DNA of 64,000 nt. It comes from Bathynomus jamesi. Lineage: Eukaryota; Arthropoda; Malacostraca; Isopoda; Cirolanidae. Positions 54,331-63,257 of the stretch are shown one piece after another (position 1 is the first letter of the stretch; every line of letters begins with the position of its first letter). The notes under the pieces were generated by a model that did no database searches, was not told the DNA's origin, and saw only the letters and a program-made list of their open reading frames with translations. Position numbers and translations under genes: made by a program. The DNA lies in the NCBI GenBank assembly GCA_023014485.1, contig JAJOZX010000089.1, forward strand, positions 131,001 through 195,000. The letters run 5' to 3'.

Positions 54331-56870
54331 CACTGGGTAACAAAATTTGAAAAATTTTCTGTTTATTATGATTTTTCTGTCGTTTCTTAATGATTTCGGG
54401 GCGCTGATTCCAAAAATTATATTAGTTTTGCTCTATCATCAACCGTTTCAAAAATATAGGTTATCACACTTTTCATATGGCAAAGTATATAAAGAAAGCT
54501 AACAAATATTTTCTGAAAATAAACACACTATTGGAAATTAATGTTTATTGAGCCAAAATTGTTTGACAAACCCAAAATGGTGCAAAGGATATAATATATA
54601 TCATGAGGAGAACCGATAAGAGAATAACAAGCCTCGTTATGCAGTGTGCGTTCCTTAAAAATGCACTGAAGAACGCGACTTCCACGTATAAACATTCTTA
54701 TCGTTTCTGACCAGCAACCATACGTAGTATCCCATCATGGAAGCATTCCAATGGCCCTGGTGCCTTTTCTCCATCGTTTGAATATCTTGATGGAATCTTT
54801 CGCCATGTTCTTCACTCACATCGCCCAGGTTATCACGAAAAAAGTCTAGATGTGAATGCAGATAGTGTAATTTTAAAGACATAGAGCACCCCATTTTGCC
54901 ATAGCACTTAATCAAGTTTGACACTAACTCCTTATAGTTTGGTGCTTTATGGTTGCCTAAAAACCCACGAACCACATCACGGAAAGCACACCAAGACTCT
55001 TTTTCGATCGGAGTCATCTTGGCTTCAAGGTTCTTTGAATTCAACAGCGCCTTGACTTGTGGTCCTACAAAGATGCCAGCCTTGACTTTGGCCTCACAGA
55101 GTTTAGGGAACATGACCCAAATCTGTTGGAAAACTTCCCCTCCAAAATCTAACGCAGTTACAAACTGCTTAATTAGACCCAACTTAATACGGAGAGGTGG
55201 TAGCAGAACTATGTCAGGCTTCACAAGAGGTTCCCTGAGTACATTGTACTTTCCTGGTTGCAATCCTTCACGTGGAAGCCACTGAACTGTTTTATAGTGC
55301 TCAGTTGAAGCCCTGCTATCCCACAGGCAAAGAAAACGTGAATATTTAGTAAACCCTCCTTGTAAACCTAACAGGAAACCAATCATTTTGAAATCACTAC
55401 ACACGTCCCAGTTATATTGTTCATACCTGATTTGAGTGAGCAGTTGTTTGACATTTTCATAGTCTTCTTTCATTTGAACAGAATGTGCAACTGGTATAGA
55501 TGGATATTTGTTCCCATTGTGGAGTAGAACAGCTTTTAAACTCCGAGTTGAACTGTCAATAAACAGGCCCCACTCTGAGGGTATATGTGTTAACCCAATA
55601 GCTGTAAATAGACCATTAACCTCGCTGCAATAACAGAGAGAGCCATTGACATCGTAAAACCTTGCAAACTCTTCATGCCGCTTTCGGTATGCAGTGCTCT
55701 TGCAGTCTTCTCCAAGCAAATTCCACTCTTTGAGTCTGGAGGTCAGAAGCTCAGACCCTGATTTCGTCAGACCCAAATCTCTAATTAAGTCGTCCAATTC
55801 CCTCTGATTTGGAAAGTGAGGGTTTGTACTGAAAAAGTTACTGTATATTCTTCATCATGACTGTCCTCACCAGCCGACATCTCAGATGAGTTAGCTGCAT
55901 CCTCATTTTCAACCTGCAAAGCAAAGAAACAAAATATAGGCATAGCTATATATGTAGAAGAGCATCAGCACTAAGAAAAATCGACACATAATAACCCACA
56001 GTCTGCCTTCCTTTAACTTTCCTGTACTTAGAAACATCTACCATGCAGTAGTAGCAATCGTCGTGGTGGCTCTTTGGTTCTCTCCATATTCTGGGTACCG
56101 CAAAGGGCATTGCCTTGCGTACTCCCCGCAGCCACCCTTCAAGTGTGGAGCGGCAGCTTCCACAGATCACATGGGGTGCCCAGGACTTATCTTGGTCACC
56201 CATAGGCATACCAAAATAGAGCCGATACGCGATCCAGAACTTGGTGCCTTTCACAATCTTGTGCGATACTTGCTTGGGGCCTATGTAATACCCACAAACG
56301 TAGCAGAATATATCCGGCGAGTGTTTACAAGCTCTAGCTGCCATTCTCTTTACCAAACTGTACTACATTAATCATAACCTGCAGATATAGAGAGAAGAGT
56401 TATTAAATCTGCAACAGATTCCAGATTCCAGAAAAAAGATGTATTCACAACAATGAAATAATGTTCGCAATAAAAAAGGATCGATAACACTCAAATCGTC
56501 AGCACAGAGAAGCACAGAAACACAGTACCTTAGTGCTGGTAACCATCAGACAAACAACCTGCTTTCTTTGTGTGCTCACACTTACTGACTTCTCAGACTC
56601 TGCGCTCTTCTTTATATAGCACAATGGAAGTTTCGGGCAATTTCTAGAGCAAGAAACTGTCAACGAACATCCGGATTGTTCTCAACAATTCCTGATTATT
56701 CTGATATTGCTGCGCCCATAACAACATTATACTGGTAAAAAACGAAAAATGGATTATCTCTGAAACCATTGATGATACACACAAACCAAGGCCAGATTTG
56801 GACTCAGCGCCCACAAATGCATATAAAAACATAAACAATTATATATAAACAGAATCAGTGTTACACAGTG
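54331..56870 (-). mobile_element. Unassigned DDE transposon, copy C (divergent)
   Basis: 2540 bp with ends CACTGGGTAACA and, inverted, CACTGTGTAACA (11 of 12 match) and TAA on both sides (54328-54330, 56871-56873). The block GGGCGCTGATTCCAAAAATT near 54400 matches the subterminal block of copy A. The gene order and direction equal copy A, but the proteins are only moderately similar, so the two are different subfamilies sharing the insertion mode. Confidence 0.82.
54655..56356 (-). CDS. Transposase candidate of the TAA family, copy C, probably one intron
   Basis: Exon 1 (56356 to about 56010) encodes the Cys-rich domain: FCYVCGYYIG, ICGSCRSTLEGW and DDCYYCMVDV. A donor-like GTGGGT near 56000 and an acceptor TTTGCTTTGCAG ending at about 55914 define a plausible intron. 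The next part (to 55797) needs one frame shift. From 55797 a 380-residue open frame holds WGLFIDSSTRSLKAVLLHNG (Asp), WDVCSDFKMIGFLLGLQGG (Asp), FLCLWDSRAS, LHYLHSHLDFFRDNLGDVSE and HGERFHQDI (Glu). The core is unbroken, so this is the best-preserved catalytic region of the family here. Substrate and mechanism (TAA-targeting, DDE) are inferred from the ends. Confidence 0.65.
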
Positions 56871-56873
56871 TAA

Positions 56874-57314
56874 TAGGAACTTCGACTGTGCTGTCTGATT
56901 TGTTTACCTTCGCTTGACACACGTGTTTGTGTTTTTGACGTAGATGCAACACCCTCTTCCTCTTCTAGCAAATCTAGCAGTTTTCACAGCCTTTCCTGCA
57001 TGCAAACGTGTTTCCTTAAGTACATAATATTTGTGCTGGTTTCAAGAGCTAAATTTTGCAGCTATTCTAATTTGCAACCTACATGGTCAGTGGACTTGTA
57101 TATATTAAATTTGGAGGGTTAATAATGATGGTGCTCGATCTTAGGAAGGGGGGGGGGATAATGGGCGTTTTGTGGTCGATTTTGACGGTTCCTGTTCGGT
57201 GTTATTGGGTGGGCTGTTGCATTTGAGAATACTGGAGATGCGCCCTTTGATAACATTGTGGCTGTTGAATTAACGGTGGGTGGTGTTCGATGGGAGGGTG
57301 GAGTATGTACTGCT

Positions 57315-57319
<5 letters not shown>
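56874..57319. other. No gene seen
   Basis: A G-run at 57150-57160; otherwise nothing recognisable before the long microsatellite. Confidence 0.4.
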
Positions 57320-57373
<54 letters not shown>

Positions 57374-57499
57374 ATATATATATATATTATATATATAATT
57401 ATATACACATATATATATATACATATATATATATACATATATATATATATAATATATATACATATATATACACATATATATATATATATATATATATAT
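57320..57499. repeat. (TA)n/(TATG)-type microsatellite
   Basis: 180 bp of TA with interspersed AC and ATA. The Tyr/Ile-rich reading frames across it are artefacts. Confidence 0.95.
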
Positions 57500-57579
57500 G
57501 AAAAATTATTTCACGAAAGTGACACGTGAAAAGTATTTATGATGAATAAAACCACGAAGGAAAAAAGAAACACAAACGG

Positions 57580-57619
57580 GTGCTCAAGCGCTTTCGTCTA
57601 ATGACATCCTCAGGAACAC
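57580..57619 (-). ncRNA. Hammerhead ribozyme, left arm
   Basis: Minus strand: stem I GTGTTC/GAGCAC, conserved core CTGAGGA (fits C-U-G-A-N-G-A), stem II GTC-ATTA-GAC with one unpaired T before it, GAAA, a minimal stem III in AGCGCT and the expected cleavage after CGCTT, between 57586 and 57585. All core positions fit. Stem III is very short, as in other Penelope hammerheads, which may need dimers. Confidence 0.8.
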
Positions 57620-57697
57620 TGGAGTGAAAGGACAGATCAAGGCAATATATAGGTTACAAAAATAACATACATACATACATATTCATATATATATAAC

Positions 57698-57736
<39 letters not shown>

Positions 57737-57936
57737 TATAGTAAGCATAGAAAAAATTGTGGGAGGAGCCAACATTTATAGTTTATGAAACAGATCACAA
57801 AAGAATAAAGAAATAAAAATAAATATAAATATAAATTGAGAAAAAATTAATTACCAAATAGTGCCTTAGTGATATATGTCACAGCCTAAATAATCATAAA
57901 GAAATAAACAGGCAAATAAAAAAACCACAAATATAT

Positions 57937-57943
<7 letters not shown>

Positions 57944-57998
<55 letters not shown>
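57944..57998. repeat. (TA)n microsatellite in left Penelope copy
   Basis: Mirror image of the TA run at 61302-61357 in the right arm. Confidence 0.95.
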
Positions 57999-58000
<2 letters not shown>

Positions 58001-58669
58001 ACACTTTTAGCACTTTGGCCGACCTTCAATATAAATTCAAATGGCTTGTTTATGGAACAGGTCACAAAAGAATAAAGAAATAAAAATAAATATAAATATT
58101 GTAAGTGGAGTCTATAAATTCAAGCTCAAAAGGGAAGTTTTACAATCAATTTAATAGATGATGCCAAATTGATATATATGTCACAAAGAAATAAAGAAAT
58201 AAACCACAAAAAAAAAAAAAAAAAATTAATTATTAAAAAAATAATAAAAAATAATAATAATAAATTGAAAGATAAATTTTAAGAGAGGCAACCAATTTAT
58301 AAGGGAAAAAATAACCACATATGCATATTATAGTCACAAACGAATAAAAAAGTACAAGTAAATATAAATTGGAAAACAAAATGATGCCTAGATGATATAT
58401 AAAGAACAATAAAATATATATACAACATATATACGGTATATATACGAAATATAAACGCAATATATACAGAATATATATATATATATATGCATAAGGGAAA
58501 AAAATTACCAAATTTGTTTTTATAATTATTGTCTGAAAAAACGGTAGGTCGCAAAAGAATAAAGAAATAAAAATAAATATAAATTGAAAAAAAAAAAAAT
58601 TACAAATAATACACGTACCCATGTATACCCGCATAACCAAATAATATACATATACACACATATATACAA

Positions 58670-58702
<33 letters not shown>

Positions 58703-59003
58703 CACATACAAGCTTGAGAATCGCGAAATGAGAAATCATCGCGCAGAACCTTTGTGAGGTTGTAAGGTAAGGTAAGGTACATACACATATATATATATAT
58801 ATATATATACGTTTAACTGCATACATACATACATACATATACACACATACATACATACATATACACACATATATACATACAAACACATTTAACTGCAATG
58901 ACCACACACATACTCACATACACATACATACATACACATACACGCATACAGCAAAAAATTGAAAAATAAAATTGTGAGAGAAACAAAAGACAAAAACAAA
59001 TTT

Positions 59004-59602
59004 TTACCAAAGATTTAACAACCTGCCCTTTTTGTTTAAATCCATTCTGAAGGAATTCAGAGCAACGGGATCGAGTTGAAACAGACCTTTACTCATGTTA
59101 AGGTTATTTGTAAGTTGAATTATAGCCGACTCAAGAATATTTCTATTAACAATGTTGCTAGAGTGAAACAAAACTGAAACATTATTCCAATCAATACAAT
59201 GGGATAACTCTGACAAATGGACAAAAAGGGCACTGGACAACTGTCCCGTTCTAACGGAATATTGATGCTGTTTTACACGCGTTTGCAAATCCTTTCCCGT
59301 CTGACCTATGTAAAAGGAATCACATTGCTTACACCCAATTTTATAGATAATGCCTAAATTATGGTAGGGCTATTTTTTACTATGATGTTTTTCACAATAT
59401 TGTTATATGAAAAAACTACACTGATATCCAAAAGTTTAAGTACATTAGCAATGCCTAAGAAGCCCGGGAAAAATGGAAGTACTAAAATATTCTTTGACAA
59501 GGTGCGAGTGTTATTATTCACACGATAGAAGGTTCGTTTAGCCTTATTAAGACAAGATTCCATGAACGCAGATGGGTAACACAACACAACACAAAAAAAC
59601 AA
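59004..59602 (-). pseudogene. Penelope-like element: RT end and GIY-YIG endonuclease (left copy)
   Basis: Frame 59602-59354 carries LCYPSAFMESCLNKAKRTFY, the end of the reverse transcriptase thumb region, then a frameshift. The following frame reads IYKIGCKQCDSFYIGQTG, the Cys-containing start and YIG part of a GIY-YIG endonuclease, continuing with KDLQTRVKQHQYSVRTG and ending at about 59004 (FRMDLNKKGRLLNL). The family uses this nuclease for target cleavage. One frame break near 59355; 5' truncated. Confidence 0.8.
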
Positions 59603-60329
59603 ACAATTTGTCCTACGTACACTTTTACTCTGGACATGACACCCCTATTTAAAAGGCCATATTTTCCTCAATGTTTCTCCGCGCTCTTAGGATCGCCAGT
59701 CCGGAATACATCGATGCCGAATTGGAAAATATCAACGGTATTGGAAGTGAGTTGTGTTACCCATCTGCGTTCATGGAATCTTGTCTTAATAAGGCTAAAC
59801 GAACCTTCTATCGTGTGAATAATAACACTCGCACCTTGTCAAAGAATATTTTAGTACTTCCATTTTCCGGGCTTCTTAGGCATTGCTAATGTACTTAAAA
59901 CTTTGGATATCAGTGTAGTTTTTTCATATAACAATATTGTGAAAAACATCATAGTAAAAATAGCCCTACCAATAATTTAGGCATTATCTATAAAATTGGG
60001 TGTAAGCAATGTGATTCCTTTTACATAGGTCAGACGGGAAAGGATTTGCAAACGCGTGTAAAACAGCATCAATATTCGTTAGAACGGGACAGTTGTCCAG
60101 TGCCCTTTTTGTCCATTTGTCAGAGTTATCCCATTGTATTGATTGGAATAATGTTTCAGTTTGTTTCACTCTAGCAACATTGTTAATAAAATATTCTTGA
60201 GTCGGCTATAATTCAACTTACAAATAACCTTAACATGAGTAAAGGTCTGCTTCAACTCGATCCCGTTGCTCTGAATTCCTTCAGAATGGATTTAAACAAA
60301 AAGGGCAGGTTGTTAAATCTTTGGTAAAA
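59603..60329 (+). pseudogene. Penelope-like element: RT end and GIY-YIG endonuclease (right copy)
   Basis: The right copy starts about 145 bp further upstream: ALRIASPEYIDAELENIN at 59680, then LCYPSAFMESCLNKAKRTFY. After a frame break near 59885 the endonuclease follows (NLGIIYKIGCKQCDSFY, 59980), with another break near 60080, and ends with LDPVALNSFRMDLNKKG near 60320. It contains more frameshifts in the endonuclease than the left copy. Confidence 0.8.
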
Positions 60330-61297
60330 TTTGTTTTTGTCTTTTGTTTCTCTCACAATTTTATTTTTCAATTTTTGCTGTATGCGTGTATGTATGTATG
60401 TGTATGTGAGTATGTGTGTGGTCATTGCAGTTAAATGTGTTTGTATGTATATGTGTGTATATGTATGTATGTATGTGTGTATATGTATGTATGTATGTAT
60501 GCAGTTAAACGTATATATATATATATATATTGTGTATGTACCTTACCTTACCTTACAACCTCACAAAGGTTCTGCGCGATGATTTCTCATTTCGCGATTG
60601 TCAAGTTGTATGTGTATATATATATATAATGTGTGTGTGTGTGTGTGTTTGTATATATGTGTGTATATGTATATATATTTGTTATGCGGGTATACATGGG
60701 TACGTGATTATTTGTAATTTTTTTTTTTTTTTCAATTTATATTTATTTTTATTTCTTTATTCTTTTGCGACCTACCGTTTTTTCAGACAATAATTATAAA
60801 AACAAATTTGGTAATTTTTTTCCCTTATGCATATATATATATATATTCTGTATATATTGCGTTTATATTTCGTAATATACCGTATATATGTTGTATATAT
60901 ATTTATTGTTCTTTATATATCATCTAGGCATCATTTTGTTTTCCAATTTATATTTACTTGTACTTTTTTATTCGTTTGTGACTATAATATGCATATGTGG
61001 TTATTTTTTCCCTTATAAATTGGTTGCCTCTCTTAAAATTTATCTTTCAATTTATTATTTTTTTAATAATTAATTTTTTTTTTTTTTTTTTTGTGGTTTA
61101 TTTCTTTATTTCTTTGTGACATATATATCAATTTGGCATCATCTATTAAATTGATTGTAAAACTTCCCTTTTGAGCTTGAATTTATAGACTCCACTTACA
61201 ATATTTATATATTTTTATTTCTTTATTCTTTTGTGACCTGTTCCATAAACAAGCCATTTGAATTTATATTGAAGGTCGGCCAAAGTGCTAAAAGTGT

Positions 61298-61301
<4 letters not shown>

Positions 61302-61357
<56 letters not shown>
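61302..61357. repeat. (TA)n microsatellite in right Penelope copy
   Basis: Mirror image of 57944-57998; length almost the same. Confidence 0.95.
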
Positions 61358-61367
<10 letters not shown>

Positions 61368-61557
61368 TGTGGTTTTTTTATTTGCCTGTTTATTTCTTTA
61401 TGATTATTTAGGCTGTGACATATATATCACTAAGGCACTATTTGGTAATTAATTTTTTCTCAATTTATATATATATTTTTATTTCTTTATTCTTTTGTGA
61501 TCTGTTTCATAAACTATAAATGTTGGCTCCTCCCACAATTTTTTCTATGCTACTATA

Positions 61558-61608
<51 letters not shown>

Positions 61609-61682
61609 GTATATATATATGAATATGTATGTATGTATGTTTTTGTAACCTATATATTGCCTTGATCTGTCCTTTCACTCCA

Positions 61683-61722
61683 GTGTTCCTGAGGATGTCA
61701 TTAGACGAAAGCGCTTGAGCAC
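61683..61722 (+). ncRNA. Hammerhead ribozyme, right arm
   Basis: Stem I GTGTTC (61683-61688) with GAGCAC (61717-61722), core CTGAGGA (61689-61695), stem II GTC-ATTA-GAC, GAAA (61707-61710), then GCGCTT; cleavage expected after T61716. Identical to the left-arm ribozyme. Confidence 0.82.
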
Positions 61723-61757
61723 CCGTTTGTGTTTCTTTTTTCCTTCGTGGTTTTATT

Positions 61758-61761
<4 letters not shown>

Positions 61762-61800
<39 letters not shown>
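61762..61800. repeat. (TA)n microsatellite
   Basis: Separates the large Penelope copy from a short Penelope tail of opposite orientation. Confidence 0.95.
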
Positions 61801-61802
<2 letters not shown>

Positions 61803-61859
61803 CAAACAACCACAAGGAAAAGGAAACACAAAGTCCGAGCGCTTTCGTGATATATTCAC
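61801..61859 (-). mobile_element. Minimal Penelope-like end, truncated inside the hammerhead
   Basis: Minus strand: GTGAATATATCAC (stem II), GAAAGCGCTCGGAC, then CCTTTTCCTTGTGG and TTGTTTGCT. It is the same ~60-bp segment as each half of 14124-14257 and stops at the same base before stem II. The CTGANGA core strand is absent, so it cannot fold as a complete ribozyme. Confidence 0.6.
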
Positions 61860-61927
61860 ATTATACGTAAGTATAGAGGAGTGTTCTGCACACGAGGAAG
61901 AGAAATAACAAACAAATGAAAAATAAG

Positions 61928-62200
61928 GCACCCGCCCGGGAATCGAACCCAGGATCTTCCGATTGCCGGTCAGACGTGCTAACCCAGTGGTTCTTAACCT
62001 TTTTACTACCATGCCCCCTCTAGGAATTGGTCCTTCCCTCCACGCCCCCCTTCAATCAAAATAACATTCTCAATAACTTCTCAATATTAGCCCATGCTCT
62101 CGTTAAGAGAATAACAAATACAATTAGAGAAATTCCTGTTTCTAGGGGGGCGCGCCCCCCCGGTTAAGAACCACTGTGCTAACCACTACACTACGGAGCC
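61928..62200 (-). other. tRNA-like segment 1, split by a MITE
   Basis: Minus strand shows the A-box region CCGTAGTGTAGTGGTTAGCA and the B box GGGTTCGATTCCC of the tRNA-like unit. The hAT-type MITE at 61986-62176 and its duplication separate them. Not a functional tRNA. Confidence 0.7.
61986..62176. mobile_element. hAT-type MITE in tRNA-like repeat
   Basis: 191 bp, ends CAGTGGTTCTTAACC and its inverse, exact 8-bp duplication TGCTAACC (61978-61985, 62177-62184). The duplicated bases belong to the A-box part of the tRNA-like repeat, and the other repeat copies show the empty site. Confidence 0.95.
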
Positions 62201-62389
62201 ACGATAGTCAGAAGTTGTAATTCTCCTACATAGGGCACAAACCAATGCCTTGAGAGGGCACCCTCGCAAATCGTGAATATGTACATTTAACTGCAATGAC
62301 CGCGCAGTATATTAACGTATAGAAACGACGTAAGTATAGAGGAGTGTTCTGCACACGAGGAAGAGAAATAACAAACAAATGAAAAATAA

Positions 62390-62463
62390 GGCACCCGCCC
62401 GGGAATCGAACCCAGGATCTTCCGATTGCCGGTCAGACGTGCTAACCACTACACTACGGAGCC
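62390..62463 (-). other. tRNA-like segment 2
   Basis: 74 nt with D arm (A box TAGTGTAGTGGTTAGCA) and T arm (B box GGGTTCGATTCCC). Two acceptor-stem pairs fail and the base before the would-be GGC anticodon is C rather than U, so it is not a normal tRNA gene. It can still be a pol III promoter. Confidence 0.65.
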
Positions 62464-62762
62464 ACGATAGTCAGAAGTTGTAATTCTCCTACATAGGGCA
62501 GAAACCAATGCCTTGAGAGGGCACCCTCGCAAATCGTGAATATGTACATTTAACTGCAATGACCGCGCAGTATATTAACGTATAGAAACGACGTAAGTAT
62601 AGAGGAGTGTTCTGCACACGAGGAAGAGAAATAACAAACAAATGAAAAATAAGGCACCCGCGGTCATTGCAGTTAAATGTACATATTCACGATTTGCGAG
62701 GGTGCCCTCTCAAGGCATTGGTTTCTGCCCTATGTAGGAGAATTACAACTTCTGACTATCGT

Positions 62763-62836
62763 GGCTCCGTAGTGTAGTGGTTAGCACGTCTGACCGGCAA
62801 TCGGAAGATCCTGGGTTCGATTCCCGGGCGGGTGCC
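62763..62836 (+). other. tRNA-like segment 3
   Basis: Same 74-nt sequence as segment 2, in the inverted half of the array. Confidence 0.65.
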
Positions 62837-63025
62837 TTATTTTTCATTTGTTTGTTATTTCTCTTCCTCGTGTGCAGAACACTCCTCTATACTTACGTCG
62901 TTTCTATACGTTAATATACTGCGCGGTCATTGCAGTTAAATGTACATATTCACGATTTGCGAGGGTGCCCTCTCAAGGCATTGGTTTCTGCCCTATGTAG
63001 GAGAATTACAACTTCTGACTATCGT

Positions 63026-63099
63026 GGCTCCGTAGTGTAGTGGTTAGCACGTCTTACCGGCAATTGGAAGATCCTAGGTTCGATTCCCGGGGGGGGGCC
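63026..63099 (+). other. tRNA-like segment 4, diverged
   Basis: As segment 3, with changes (CTTACCGGCAATTGG, and a G-run in the acceptor part). The B box GGTTCGATTCCC is intact. Confidence 0.6.
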
Positions 63100-63257
63100 T
63101 TATTTTTTTCATTTGTTTTCTCTTCCTCGTGTGCAGAACACTCCTCTATACTTACGTCGTTTCTATACGTTAATATACTGAGCGGTCATTGCAGTTAAAT
63201 GTGTATATATATATATATATGCATATATATATAACATATATATATAATACATATAAG

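Larger units (their letters stand above)
57538..61764. mobile_element. 4.2-kb palindrome of two Penelope-like copies, head to head
   Basis: The left copy (57538-59602, minus) and the right copy (about 59603-61764, plus) are nearly identical over about 2 kb. Each runs from an RT C-terminal remnant through a GIY-YIG endonuclease, a long AT-rich 3' region with (TA), (CA) and (CATA) repeats, a hammerhead ribozyme and a tail (CCTTCGTGGTTTTATTCAT). The right copy reaches about 145 bp further 5' than the left, forming the loop. Inverted, 5'-truncated arrangements and hammerhead motifs are known features of Penelope-like elements. Confidence 0.85.
61862..63200. repeat. 263-bp tRNA-like repeat, tandem and inverted array
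   Basis: Units of 263 bp: two and a part on the left in one orientation, two on the right in the other, meeting at about 62660. Landmark ACGTAAGTATAGAGGAGTG occurs at 61867, 62328 and 62591 (the first interval is longer because of a MITE). The tRNA-like segments lie at 61928-62200, 62390-62463, 62763-62836 and 63026-63099. Units are almost identical apart from the last one. Each also has GGTCATTGCAGTTAAATGT, which is also found in the Penelope copies. Confidence 0.85.

Noticed and set aside
57119..57529. ORFs rich in Tyr and Ile on both strands
   Set aside because: They are translations of the (TA)n microsatellite, which lacks stop codons in several frames.
58233..58907. 224-residue minus-strand ORF and similar mirror ORFs at 60331-61073
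   Set aside because: Tyr/Ile/Cys/Val-rich readings of CATA, CA and TA repeats in the Penelope 3' region; the same text appears on the other arm and no domain is visible.
62390..62836. Functional tRNA genes (apparent GGC anticodon)
   Set aside because: Position 33 is C instead of U, acceptor pairs are broken and the sequence is part of a 263-bp repeat; I call it tRNA-like.
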